From Lachnospiraceae bacterium (GTDB taxonomy: Bacteria; Bacillota; Clostridia; Lachnospirales; Lachnospiraceae), in assembly GCA_910574745.1 (NCBI GenBank), contig CAJTCE010000004.1, positions 62,001 through 126,000 on the forward strand: a stretch of DNA of 64,000 bases. Direction: 5' to 3'. Positions 8,895-17,803 of this stretch are shown here, one piece after another. The stretch's first letter is position 1. Each line of letters begins with the position of its first letter. The translations under genes and the position numbers were made by a program. The notes beneath the pieces were generated by a model, which did not search any database, was not told where the DNA came from, and saw only the letters and a program-made list of their open reading frames with translations.

Positions 8895-9645
8895 AATTTA
8901 TATTGTAGGAATGGGACCGGGAAAAGAAGAAATGATGACCGGGGAAGCCATATGCGCATTGGAACAGGCGGATGTGATCATCGGCTATGAGGTTTATTTA
9001 AAGCTGTTAGGGGAGCGCTTCCGTCATAAGGAAATGCTGTCCACCCCTATGAGACGGGAAGAAGAACGCTGCAGAATGGCTTTTTCGGAAGCGGAAAAGG
9101 GAAGGCGGACTGCTCTTATATGCAGCGGAGATGCGGGAATATATGGGATGGCCTCCCTGATGTATGAAATCGGAAAGGAGCATCCGGAAACGGAGCTTGT
9201 GGTAATTCCCGGCGTCACGGCGGCAAGCAGCGGGGCGGCTGTTTTGGGAGCGCCGTTAAACCATGATTTCTGCATCATCAGCCTAAGCGATTTGTTAACG
9301 CCGTGGGAAAAAATAGAAAGGAGGCTGGCAGCAGCCGCAGAGGGAGATTTTGCAATAGCAATTTATAATCCCGCCAGCCGGAAGCGGAAGGATTATCTGA
9401 AAAAAGCCTGCGATATCCTTCTTCGCTATATAGAAGGCGGACGCGCCTGCGGCTATGTGGAAAACATCGGAAGAGAAGGAACAAAAGCAGTTACCTGTAC
9501 CTTACAGGAACTGAGTAAAACACAGGTCAATATGTTTACCACGGTATTTATCGGAAACGCAGGAAGTGAAATCATAAACGGCAGGCTGGTTACAAAGCGG
9601 GGGTATAAAAGTGAAGAAAATATTGATATTTGCGGGGACAACTGA
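8884..9645 (+). CDS. cbiH: Cobalt-factor III / precorrin-3B C17-methyltransferase
   Basis: A tetrapyrrole methylase-fold enzyme of 253 aa that methylates C-17 and drives ring contraction. Visible are YIVGMGPGKEEMMTGEA at the N-terminus, ALICSGDAGIYGMAS near residue 77 and VIPGVTAASSGAAVLGAPLNHDF, typical of CobJ/CbiH, plus AIYNPASRKR further on. ATG 8884 is used; a TTG immediately before it (8881) would add one residue. The start overlaps cbiG by 11 nt and the stop overlaps the fusion gene that follows by about 35 nt. Confidence 0.94.
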   Translation: MKYKIYIVGMGPGKEEMMTGEAICALEQADVIIGYEVYLKLLGERFRHKEMLSTPMRREEERCRMAFSEAEKGRRTALICSGDAGIYGMASLMYEIGKEHPETELVVIPGVTAASSGAAVLGAPLNHDFCIISLSDLLTPWEKIERRLAAAAEGDFAIAIYNPASRKRKDYLKKACDILLRYIEGGRACGYVENIGREGTKAVTCTLQELSKTQVNMFTTVFIGNAGSEIINGRLVTKRGYKSEENIDICGDN

Positions 9646-11722
9646 AGGAAGAAGGTTATCGGAATGTCTGGCCGAATCCGGAATCTGCAATACACTGTGC
9701 GTTGCGACGGAATACGGAGAGTTTGTGTTAAAGGAGCATCCTCTGGTAAAAGTACATCAGGGGAGAATGGGTAGGGAAGAGATAAAGGAATTTATAGAAA
9801 AGGGAGACTTTAAAGCAGTGGTGGACGCCACCCACCCTTATGCGGATGCGGTTACGGAAAATATAAGGCTTGCCATGAAGGACATGGAAATTCCTTATAT
9901 ACGGCTAAAAAGGCAGCTGTCGGACGGAGAGACAAATGGGGGAAAAGTGAAGGAAGGCGTTACCTATTTTGATTCCCATGAAGCGTGTGCCGCGGCTTTG
10001 GAAAGAACAGAAGGGAATATTTTACTTACCACCGGAAGCAGGGAGCTTAAAAAATACTGTGCCTGCAAAGGGTTAAAAGGCCGGCTTTATGTAAGAGTGC
10101 TTCCGGGAATGGAAAGTCTTTCTCTCTGCATGGAGCAGGGGCTTAGGGGAAAGCAGATTATTGCCATGCAGGGTCCATTTTCGGAAATAATGAATGAGGC
10201 AGTGATTTACCAGTATGGAATTTCCTGTCTGGTTACCAAACAAAGCGGAAGGTCCGGCGGTTATCCGGAAAAACTGCAGGCGGCAAATAAAGCGGGAATT
10301 CCCGTATTTGTGGTGGGACATAAGGGGAAGGATGAAGGAAGCTCCTTTGCGGAAGTTTGTCATGAACTGGAAAAGCTGTGCGGGCAAAAAATAGGGACAG
10401 AGCATGTGATGAGCAACAAGACAGATGATCAAATCGATCTTGAGACGGACAATGAAACAGCCGGTAAAATGCAAATAATCCTTGCAGGAGTCGGCATGGG
10501 AGATAAAAGCAGTCTGACAGAAGAGGCGGCCCGCGCCATAGAGGAAGCGGATATTCTCCTTGGGGCGGAAAGAATGTTGGAAGCTTATATGCCTGCCATA
10601 GAGAAGAAGGCCTGTTATCAGGCGAAACAGATTATTCCTTATTTGAAAGAGGTACAGGAAAAAAAGACGCCTGTTAAAAAGGCGGTCATTCTTTTCTCGG
10701 GAGATACAGGCTTTTACAGCGGCTGTCAGTCTGTATACAATGCATTGAAAAAAGAAATAAGCGGGGGAGATTTAAAAGCGAGCGTAAGGATTCTGCCGGG
10801 AATTTCTTCTGTGGCTTACTTGGCGGCATGCATAGGGGAAAGCTATGAAGACGCAGCCGTCTGCAGCATGCACGGGAAAGAGCTGTATCATCTTGTACGC
10901 AGAATCAAAGAGAAAGAGAAGGTTTATTTGCTGACGTCCGGTCTTGGGGATATTCATAAGCTTGGAAAAACCTTGCTAAAAGCGGATATGGCGGATTGTG
11001 AAATTGTAACGGGGTATCAGCTGTCTTATAAAGAGCAGAAGATTGAAAGGCTGACGCCGGAGGAATGCCTGGAACTGAAGGAGGAAGGTCTGTATACCTG
11101 CTTTATCAGAAATCCGGATTCCCTAGACAGAAGGCTGACACATGGTATGGGGGATGATGAATTTATAAGGGGCAAGGTTCCCATGACCAAGGAAGAAGTC
11201 AGGGAGGTCAGTATCTGCAAATTAAAATTGCATCAGAATGCAGTCGTGTACGACATCGGCAGCGGCACAGGCTCCGTGGCGGTGGAAATGGCGGGACTTT
11301 CCCACAGCATAAGGGTATATGCCATAGAAAAGAAAAAAGAAGCTCTCACACTGATTGCACAGAATCAGGAAAAATTCCAATTGGATAATATAACCATAGT
11401 AGAGGGGAATGCCCCCGAAGTCCTTCGTGAACTGCCAAAGGCAACACATGCTTTTGTGGGCGGAAGCGGAGGAGCTTTAAAGGAAATCGTGAAATCCTTA
11501 TACCGGATCAACTGCCGCATGAGGGTGGTCATCAACGCTATCAGCATGGAAACCATTTGTGAAATAAAAGAAATAGTATCCTTATATCCTGTAGAAAATG
11601 AAGAAGTTGTGCAGATACAGGCGGGCAGGACGAAAAAAGCCGGCAGGTATCATCTGATGCAGGCGGAAAATCCGGTATGGATATGCTCATTTGACTTTGC
11701 GGGAGGCGATAGGATGCCCTGA
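9611..11722 (+). CDS. Triple fusion: precorrin-6A reductase (CbiJ/CobK), CbiE and CbiT methyltransferases
   Basis: One 703-aa polypeptide carries three consecutive corrin-ring activities. Residues about 1-255 are CobK/CbiJ (KKILIFAGTTEGRRLS, VDATHPYADAVT), the reductase of cobalt-precorrin-6A. Residues about 287-490 are a CbiE-type tetrapyrrole methylase (IILAGVGMGDKSSLTEEA). Residues about 515-703 are CbiT (GKVPMTKEEVR, then the SAM loop DIGSGTGSVAVEMA), which methylates C-15 and decarboxylates. CbiE-CbiT fusion (CobL) is common; adding CobK in front is less so. A linker of about 30 residues rich in D, E, N and T joins the first two parts. The start is GTG 9611 inside the cbiH end. No frame break is seen. 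Confidence 0.93.
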   Translation: MKKILIFAGTTEGRRLSECLAESGICNTLCVATEYGEFVLKEHPLVKVHQGRMGREEIKEFIEKGDFKAVVDATHPYADAVTENIRLAMKDMEIPYIRLKRQLSDGETNGGKVKEGVTYFDSHEACAAALERTEGNILLTTGSRELKKYCACKGLKGRLYVRVLPGMESLSLCMEQGLRGKQIIAMQGPFSEIMNEAVIYQYGISCLVTKQSGRSGGYPEKLQAANKAGIPVFVVGHKGKDEGSSFAEVCHELEKLCGQKIGTEHVMSNKTDDQIDLETDNETAGKMQIILAGVGMGDKSSLTEEAARAIEEADILLGAERMLEAYMPAIEKKACYQAKQIIPYLKEVQEKKTPVKKAVILFSGDTGFYSGCQSVYNALKKEISGGDLKASVRILPGISSVAYLAACIGESYEDAAVCSMHGKELYHLVRRIKEKEKVYLLTSGLGDIHKLGKTLLKADMADCEIVTGYQLSYKEQKIERLTPEECLELKEEGLYTCFIRNPDSLDRRLTHGMGDDEFIRGKVPMTKEEVREVSICKLKLHQNAVVYDIGSGTGSVAVEMAGLSHSIRVYAIEKKKEALTLIAQNQEKFQLDNITIVEGNAPEVLRELPKATHAFVGGSGGALKEIVKSLYRINCRMRVVINAISMETICEIKEIVSLYPVENEEVVQIQAGRTKKAGRYHLMQAENPVWICSFDFAGGDRMP

Positions 11723-11807
11723 AGCAGCAACTATTTTACGCGCCGCCGTTTTTTGAGCATGACGATTGTCCATGGCATGCAATACTGTAATACAAAGCGA
11801 GGAAAAG

Positions 11808-13205
11808 ATGAAACTAAGAAGAATTATGATTGCCGCGCCAAAAAGCGGAAGCGGCAAGACGATCGTTACCTGTGCCTTACTAAAGGCGTTAAAAAACAAG
11901 GGAGAGCAAGTTGTCTCTTATAAATGCGGGCCGGATTATATCGACCCTATGTTTCATGAAAAGGTAATAGGGATTCCGTCTAAAAACCTGGATACCTTCT
12001 TTACGGGAGAAGAGAGGACCAAAGCGCTTTTTTATAAGGGCAGGGTGGAGGAAGAATTTGCTGTATTAGAAGGGGTAATGGGACTTTTTGACGGTCTTTC
12101 GGGAATCAGGGAAGAGGGGTCCTCCTATCATCTGGCAAAGGTAACAAAAACCCCGGTTGTTTTAGTGGTGGATGCAAAAGGAATGGGGCGTTCGGTCATA
12201 CCGCTCATCGCAGGCTTTCTCGCCTATGATAAAGAGGGGCTTATTAAAGGCGTTCTGCTAAACAGGATGTCAAAATCCTGCTACGAAATCATAAAACCCC
12301 TGATTGAAGAGGAACTTACAATAAAAGTACTGGGATATCTTTCGGAGCGTAAGGAATTTCAAATGGAAAGCAGACACTTAGGCCTGGTAAAGCCGGATGA
12401 GCTGGAAGATATAAAGGAAAGGCTTACAATCCTTTCGGAGGAATTTGCCAAAACGGTTTCCGTTGAAGGTATCCTGGAACTGGCAAAAGAGGCGGAGGAA
12501 AATGCGGAGGAGGTGCGGGAAGAGGAGAGTACGGAAAAGGAGGATGCCGGGGGCATATCGCTTAATGCCGGTCCCGTTATTGCGGTCGCAAGGGACGAGG
12601 CTTTCTGTTTTTATTATGAAGACAATCTGCGTATGTTAAAGGAAAACGGCGCCAAAATAAAATATTTCTCGCCCCTTCATGATAGCTGCCTGCCCCGGGG
12701 CTGCCAGGGCATCCTGCTGGGAGGCGGGTATCCGGAATTATATGCAAAGGAGTTAAGCGGCAATAGCAGCATGCGGCACGCCATAAAACAGGCCTTTCAC
12801 TGCGGAATGCCCCTTGTGGCGGAATGCGGCGGTTTTATGTATTTACATTCCCGAATCATAGATAAAGAAGGCGTAAGTCATGACATGGCGGGGGCGGTTG
12901 ACGGCACCTGTTTTTATGCCGGAAGGCTGGTGCGCTTCGGCTATGTTGAAATCAAAGAAAGAGAGAGTAGCTTTCTGCCCCGGGGAGAGAAAATCAGAGG
13001 CCATGAGTTTCATTATTACGACAGTACGGATAACGGAGAGGACTGTTTGGCAGTAAAACCTGTTACGGGCAGAGAATATGCCTGTATTATGTCAGGAGAA
13101 AACTGCTGGCTGGGATTTCCCCACCTCTATTATCCCTCCAATCCGCTTTTTGTAAGGGAGTTTGTGAGAAAAGCGGCGGAATACGGAAAAGCCAATGAAA
13201 TATAA
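11808..13205 (+). CDS. cbiA: Cobyrinate a,c-diamide synthase
   Basis: CbiA amidates the a and c side chains of cobyrinic acid using ATP and glutamine. The N-terminus has the P-loop variant APKSGSGKT, and the C-terminal class I glutaminase domain shows GILLGGGYPELYAKELS and VAECGGFMYLH with the nucleophilic cysteine. An acidic insert (about residues 225-245, rich in E) links the two domains. The upstream frame is open to 11766, but ATG 11808 after GCGAGGAAAAG gives the usual N-terminus, 465 aa. It is the last gene of the visible cobalamin run and ends just before a new promoter at 13235. Confidence 0.94.
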   Translation: MKLRRIMIAAPKSGSGKTIVTCALLKALKNKGEQVVSYKCGPDYIDPMFHEKVIGIPSKNLDTFFTGEERTKALFYKGRVEEEFAVLEGVMGLFDGLSGIREEGSSYHLAKVTKTPVVLVVDAKGMGRSVIPLIAGFLAYDKEGLIKGVLLNRMSKSCYEIIKPLIEEELTIKVLGYLSERKEFQMESRHLGLVKPDELEDIKERLTILSEEFAKTVSVEGILELAKEAEENAEEVREEESTEKEDAGGISLNAGPVIAVARDEAFCFYYEDNLRMLKENGAKIKYFSPLHDSCLPRGCQGILLGGGYPELYAKELSGNSSMRHAIKQAFHCGMPLVAECGGFMYLHSRIIDKEGVSHDMAGAVDGTCFYAGRLVRFGYVEIKERESSFLPRGEKIRGHEFHYYDSTDNGEDCLAVKPVTGREYACIMSGENCWLGFPHLYYPSNPLFVREFVRKAAEYGKANEI

Positions 13206-13234
13206 GAAAAATGCCGGAAGATATTTGTCTGCTA

Positions 13235-13263
13235 TTGACAAAGTCATAAAAGAAGAGTATATT
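13235..13263 (+). promoter_or_regulatory. Sigma-A type promoter upstream of the ABC/FtsX unit
   Basis: TTGACA (13235-13240) and TATATT (13258-13263) are separated by 17 nt, a near-consensus housekeeping promoter. The predicted start point, about 13270, falls at the edge of the first TTAGT-N4-ACTAA palindrome, so a repressor bound there would block initiation. It would drive the ATPase gene at 13477. The 5' leader would be about 200 nt long. Confidence 0.7.
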
Positions 13264-13272
13264 CGTAATGTG

Positions 13273-13286
13273 TTAGTGGTTACTAA
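13273..13286. promoter_or_regulatory. Palindromic operator candidate, TTAGTGGTTACTAA
   Basis: Perfect 5-bp arms TTAGT/ACTAA around a 4-nt centre, extended to GTTAGT/ACTAAC. It lies directly after the promoter's -10 box. The same architecture recurs at 13321 and 19183. With a DtxR/MntR-family gene nearby (18685), a metal-responsive repressor site is the best reading. A further TTAGT at 13293 follows it. Confidence 0.6.
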
Positions 13287-13320
13287 CAAAAATTAGTAGC
13301 CGCTTTTTTGGAGACGAGGG

Positions 13321-13334
13321 TTAGTTAAAACTAA
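13321..13334. promoter_or_regulatory. Palindromic operator candidate, TTAGTTAAAACTAA
   Basis: Second copy of the TTAGT-N4-ACTAA palindrome, 48 bp downstream of the first (start to start) and upstream of the ATPase gene. Another TTAGT half-site lies at 13341-13345. Repeated sites within one leader suggest cooperative repressor binding. Confidence 0.6.
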
Positions 13335-13476
13335 TAAACATTAGTGTTTGGTAATTCGAGGATCCTATATAAAACCTGTATATGAAGATTTTGGAAAAAT
13401 ATTTCGGACAAAGACAGTAAAGGATGGAATCCGGAAGGCGTTAAAGAAACAGAGACAGAACGAGGGAGGAAAATTC

Positions 13477-14178
13477 ATGTATTTAGAAGTGAGTCATTTA
13501 AAGAAAAGCTACGGCGAGGGCGGAAGCTATGCGGAGGTGCTAAAGGGCGTTTCCGTATCGGTGGAAAAGGGCGTTATGTGTGTGATTCAGGGCACCAGCG
13601 GTTCCGGCAAATCCACCCTTTTAAACTGTATCGGAGGACTGGACCTGATGGATTCCGGCTCCATCAAGGTGGACGGTAAGGAAATTTTCGGCTTGTCACA
13701 GGAAAAGCTGTCCGATTACAGAAGGGAAAACCTGGGGTTTATTTTTCAGTTTTATAATCTTGTACCAAATCTGACAGTAAAGGAAAACATTCAGGTATGT
13801 GAATATCTTTCCGACCATTCCATGGATATAGATGAATTGATGGAAACCTTAGGGCTTACAGAGCATCAGAATAAGTTTCCTTCCCAGCTTTCAGGAGGGC
13901 AGCAGCAGCGGTGCGCCATTGCCAGGGCATTGATCAAAAACCCCAAGCTGCTTTTGTGCGATGAGCCTACCGGCGCGCTGGATTCCAAAACCTCACGGGA
14001 TATCCTGGTCCTTTTGGAAGAGGTAAACAAAAAGTATGGCACCACCATGCTGATTGTTACCCACAATAATTCCATCAAAAATATGGTGGATCAGGTAATC
14101 TTTTTAAAGGACGGCCAGATAAAGAAAAATTACCGTAATGAAACAAAAGTACCCGCATCCGAATTGGAGGATTTGTAA
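13477..14178 (+). CDS. ABC transporter ATP-binding protein (MacB/LolD type)
   Basis: A 233-aa ATPase subunit with Walker A GTSGSGKSTLL, signature LSGGQQQRCAIARAL and Walker B LLLCDEPTGAL, the set typical of ATPases that partner FtsX-like permeases. The frame is open to 13348, but ATG 13477 is preceded by CGAGGGAGGAAAA and gives a normal start. The partner permease begins 2 nt after its stop. Transcription probably starts near 13270 under the TTAGT-N4-ACTAA operators, so metal-dependent control is inferred. The cargo is unknown; mechanotransmission or export of a peptide or lipid-linked substrate is usual for this class. Confidence 0.9.
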   Translation: MYLEVSHLKKSYGEGGSYAEVLKGVSVSVEKGVMCVIQGTSGSGKSTLLNCIGGLDLMDSGSIKVDGKEIFGLSQEKLSDYRRENLGFIFQFYNLVPNLTVKENIQVCEYLSDHSMDIDELMETLGLTEHQNKFPSQLSGGQQQRCAIARALIKNPKLLLCDEPTGALDSKTSRDILVLLEEVNKKYGTTMLIVTHNNSIKNMVDQVIFLKDGQIKKNYRNETKVPASELEDL

Positions 14179-14180
14179 TT

Positions 14181-16730
14181 ATGCAGAAAATTTTAAGAAA
14201 ACGAATCTTCCGGGAACTGAAAGAAAATCTGTTCCGCTATATTGCACTTGGCCTGATGATCATTATCGGCATGTTTATTGTGATCAGTCTGGTTGCCGCC
14301 GCGGAAACGATTATGACGGGAACAGAGCTTGCTTCAAAAGAACAGGCTGCAGAGGATGGGCAGTTTAGCCTGTTTGCGCCCTTAACGGATGAAGAAAAGC
14401 AAAAGCTGAAGGATAAAGGAGCTGCCATAGAGGAACATTTTTATCTGGATTACATAGCTGACAATGATACGGTGCTGCGTGCCTTTAAAATACGGCAGAA
14501 CATTGACCTTCTCCGGGCGGATACGGGAAGCCTTCCCTTAAAAGACGGAGAAATTCTGCTGGAAAAACGCTACAGCGAAGAGACGGGGCTTGCAATAGGG
14601 GATGTGATACAGATTGGAAAGCATTCCTTCAAGATATGCGGAATCGGGACGGTGCCGGATTATGAAGCGCCTTACCGGAATCTGTCTGACCCCGCTATTG
14701 ACAGCAGTCAGTTCGGAATCGCCTTTTTTACCGAATCGGACTATGAAATGTTAAAGAAGGAGCATAATAGCATTCAATCCGAGGAATATGTATATGCTTA
14801 CCAGTTGAATGATGGATTGACGGATAAAGAACTGAAGGAAACACTGCAGGACTTTACCATGTCGGCAGACGATATTGAAGACGTTTATTTTCAGGAATAC
14901 TGGAACAGGACAGGCGGGAAGATTGAGGATTTCAAGGAGGCGCTTAAGGACCTGTCTGACGGGGCAGAGGAGCTTTCGGACGGTCTTTCGCAGCTGGAGT
15001 CCGCCATGGGCGGTATGCAGGAATCGGGCTTCTTTGGAAACAGCCTGGATGACTATGCCTATGGAGTTTCAAAAACAGCCGATGGCGCAGAAGAGTTAGC
15101 GGATGGTATTTCTGAATTTTCCGACGAAACAGAAACCTTTATTGATGATAATCTCAATGTGGAACTGTCTAAGCTGACGCAGTTTTTAACGGCGGAGGAC
15201 AATATGCGCATAGGCGCCGCTTCGGACGACGTTGCCATTAACAAATCGGTGGGGCTTTTTGCAGGAGTGCTTTTAATTGTTCTCATTGCCTATGTTATTT
15301 CGGTTTTTGTGGTGCATACTATTGAAAAAGAATCGGGAGTTATCGGAACCCTGTACGCTTTGGGAGTTAAAAGAAAGGAATTGCTGCTACACTATCTGAT
15401 TCTGCCGGCAGCGGTAACCTTTATAGCAGGTATAATCGGTACCCTGACCGGCTATAGCAGCTTTGGCGTCAGAAGCGAGATGCAGGACTGTTATCTGTAT
15501 TTTTCCCTTCCCAATCTGGAAGTCGTTCATAAAGCATACCTGTTTGTTTACGGAATCGTGATGCCTCCTGTTGTGGCGGCTGTTACAAATTTTTGCGTTA
15601 TCCGCGGGAAACTGAAGAAACCGGCGTTAGCCCTGATCCGCAATGAACAAAAGGTAACAAATGCAAAAAACATACGGCTTAAAGGTGGCGATTTTATCAG
15701 GATTTTTCAGATCCGGCAGTTTTTGCGGGAAAAACGGACTGCCTTCACTGTGTTTTTCGGCATGTTCTTCTCCCTGCTGATCTGCATGCTCTGCATGAAC
15801 TGCTATGTGCTCTGTAAGCATGTTAAAGAGGAAACATCGGCGGATATAAAATATAAATATATGTATACTTATAAATATCCGGAGGAAATTGTTCCGCAGG
15901 GCGGCACGGAAGCTTATGGAGTAACCTTAAAAAAAGAAGTGTTCGGTTATAATCTTGATATAACGCTTTTGGGAATAGAAGGGGATAATCCCTATTTTGA
16001 CGCAGGGGTGGAAAAAGGCCAAAACCGGGTGCTCATATCGTCTGCCGTGGCAAGGAAATACCGCATAGGAACAGGGGATGAACTGGTTTTAAAGGATGAG
16101 GAGAATGATAAAAACTATGCCTTCACAGTAGACGGCATTGTCCCTTATTCGGCAAGCTTCTTTGTATTTATGGATATTGAAAGCATGAGAGAGCTTATGG
16201 GAGAGAACGAGGATTATTATAACATCATTTTTTCGGATGATGCTCTGAATATAGATTCCGGAAGGCTGTATGCGTCGGTTTCAAAAGAGGAAATGGAAAA
16301 AAGCGCAGCTGTGTTTGTGGACTTGATGGGTCCTATGATCACTACGCTTTCTGTGGCCTCCGCCCTGATTTTTATTGTGGTCATGTACCTGATGCTAAAG
16401 GTTATGATTGATCGCTCCGCATCATCTATCTCCATGATGAAAATTTTCGGTTACCGGAAAAAAGAAATCAGGAGGCTTTATCTCAATGGCCAGCTGCTTG
16501 TTGTGGCAGTCAGCGCCCTCATTGGGATTCCGGCATCCAAAGCCATGATGAATGCTGCATATCCTTATATGATATCCAACATTGCCGTAGGAATGAATTT
16601 AAGCTTTGAGTGGTGGATGTATATAGGATTGTTTGGTGCGATCATAGGACTGTATCTCATTGTGACTCCTCTGTTAATGAGAAGGATAAATAAAATTTTG
16701 CCTGCAGAGATATTAAAGAACCGTGAGTAA
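14181..16730 (+). CDS. Large FtsX-like ABC permease
   Basis: An 849-aa membrane protein. A first membrane helix lies near residues 19-42, then a long extracellular region of about 320 residues, a block of three helices (about 365-480), a second helix near 525 with a second extracellular domain, and three C-terminal helices. This is the two-FtsX-domain permease layout. Just before the first helix block the extracellular region has amphipathic repeats (LSDGAEELSDGLSQL, then ADGAEELADGISEF) resembling the helical hairpins of YhgE/Pip-type proteins. It is transcribed with the ATPase upstream. Substrate not determinable; the operators suggest a role linked to metal or haem stress. Confidence 0.85.
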   Translation: MQKILRKRIFRELKENLFRYIALGLMIIIGMFIVISLVAAAETIMTGTELASKEQAAEDGQFSLFAPLTDEEKQKLKDKGAAIEEHFYLDYIADNDTVLRAFKIRQNIDLLRADTGSLPLKDGEILLEKRYSEETGLAIGDVIQIGKHSFKICGIGTVPDYEAPYRNLSDPAIDSSQFGIAFFTESDYEMLKKEHNSIQSEEYVYAYQLNDGLTDKELKETLQDFTMSADDIEDVYFQEYWNRTGGKIEDFKEALKDLSDGAEELSDGLSQLESAMGGMQESGFFGNSLDDYAYGVSKTADGAEELADGISEFSDETETFIDDNLNVELSKLTQFLTAEDNMRIGAASDDVAINKSVGLFAGVLLIVLIAYVISVFVVHTIEKESGVIGTLYALGVKRKELLLHYLILPAAVTFIAGIIGTLTGYSSFGVRSEMQDCYLYFSLPNLEVVHKAYLFVYGIVMPPVVAAVTNFCVIRGKLKKPALALIRNEQKVTNAKNIRLKGGDFIRIFQIRQFLREKRTAFTVFFGMFFSLLICMLCMNCYVLCKHVKEETSADIKYKYMYTYKYPEEIVPQGGTEAYGVTLKKEVFGYNLDITLLGIEGDNPYFDAGVEKGQNRVLISSAVARKYRIGTGDELVLKDEENDKNYAFTVDGIVPYSASFFVFMDIESMRELMGENEDYYNIIFSDDALNIDSGRLYASVSKEEMEKSAAVFVDLMGPMITTLSVASALIFIVVMYLMLKVMIDRSASSISMMKIFGYRKKEIRRLYLNGQLLVVAVSALIGIPASKAMMNAAYPYMISNIAVGMNLSFEWWMYIGLFGAIIGLYLIVTPLLMRRINKILPAEILKNRE

Positions 16731-16747
16731 TGCAGGATATTTGATAA

Positions 16748-16894
16748 CGGAAGGCAATAAGAAGGCTGTTTAAACCGGAAATTTCCGATCAGGAACTGAA
16801 GGATGTAGTTGCAAAGGCGGGCTATGACGCTGTAACCATAAGCCGTGAGCCCTATGAAAAAAAGGGACTTTTCGGTATTGGCAGGAAAGGTTAA
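16748..16894 (+). pseudogene. Remnant of a heavy-metal-associated (HMA) domain protein
   Basis: The frame between 16748 and the TAA at 16892-16894 encodes a peptide with ISDQELKDVVAKAGYDAV and the tail KKGLFGIGRKG. The AGYDAV segment matches the end of the small ferredoxin-like HMA fold of copper chaperones and P-type ATPase N-termini. No plausible start codon or metal-binding CxxC remains, so only the C-terminal portion of a gene is left. It lies between the FtsX permease and the ZIP transporter, which fits loss of part of a metal-homeostasis gene. Identification rests on a short match. Confidence 0.45.
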
Positions 16895-16921
16895 AGAGAT
16901 TGCCCGCCGGCAGGAGAAAGG

Positions 16922-17716
16922 ATGGATGATTCTATGTATATACGGGTATTGCAGGGTATCCTGATACCTTTCCTCGGAACAACGCTTGGCTCCGCTTGTG
17001 TGTTGTTTATGAAAAATAAGCTGAATCCATTGGTGCAGAGGGCTCTGACCGGATTTGCAGCAGGGGTCATGGTGGCGGCTTCCATCTGGAGCCTTCTGAT
17101 TCCTGCCATGGAGTATTCGGAAGCAATGGGAACATGGTCCTTTATTCCGGCAGTCTCCGGCTTCTGGCTGGGCATCCTGTTTTTGTTGGTGTTAGACAGG
17201 ACGGTTCCTCATCTTCACATGAACAGCAGTAAAGCGGAGGGACCAAAAAGCAATCTACAAAAGACGACTATGCTGGTGCTTGCGGTAACGCTCCACAATC
17301 TGCCGGAGGGTATGGCCGTAGGCGTGGTTTATGCCGGGTGGATATCCGGGAATGCCGGTATTACTGCAATGGGCGCTCTGGCCCTTTCGCTGGGAATTGC
17401 CATACAAAATTTCCCGGAAGGAGCCATTATTTCCATGCCCCTGCGGGCAGAGGGCGTGGGCAAGGGAAAGGCGCTTCTATACGGAGTGCTTTCCGGCGTG
17501 GTGGAGCCGGTGGGCGCGGCGTTTACAATTCTGGCGGCGGGCTTTGCGGTTCCTCTTCTGCCGTATCTTTTAAGCTTTGCGGCAGGAGCCATGATTTATG
17601 TGGTGGTAGAGGAGCTGATTCCCGAAATGTCGGAAGGGAATCATTCCAATCTGGGGACGGTTTTGTTTGCGGCAGGCTTTACGGTTATGATGGCGCTGGA
17701 TGTGGCATTAGGGTAG
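16922..17716 (+). CDS. ZIP family metal transporter (ZupT-like)
   Basis: A 264-aa membrane protein with about eight hydrophobic segments. The metal-site motifs of the family are present: LHNLPEGMAVG (around residue 124) and IQNFPEGA (around residue 160), with VEPVGA following. An H-rich stretch HLHMNSSKAEG lies in the cytoplasmic loop. Such proteins take up zinc, iron or manganese. AGGAGAAAGG precedes ATG 16922. Its position beside a DtxR-family gene supports a divalent metal role; the specific metal is not readable. Confidence 0.9.
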   Translation: MDDSMYIRVLQGILIPFLGTTLGSACVLFMKNKLNPLVQRALTGFAAGVMVAASIWSLLIPAMEYSEAMGTWSFIPAVSGFWLGILFLLVLDRTVPHLHMNSSKAEGPKSNLQKTTMLVLAVTLHNLPEGMAVGVVYAGWISGNAGITAMGALALSLGIAIQNFPEGAIISMPLRAEGVGKGKALLYGVLSGVVEPVGAAFTILAAGFAVPLLPYLLSFAAGAMIYVVVEELIPEMSEGNHSNLGTVLFAAGFTVMMALDVALG

Positions 17717-17803
17717 CGGAGAATGATAAAATCCGGGCGGGCATCTTGAGTCATCGGATATATGGAGTTTGCTCCGACTGACCGTCGGAAAGGATGAAAT
17801 ATT

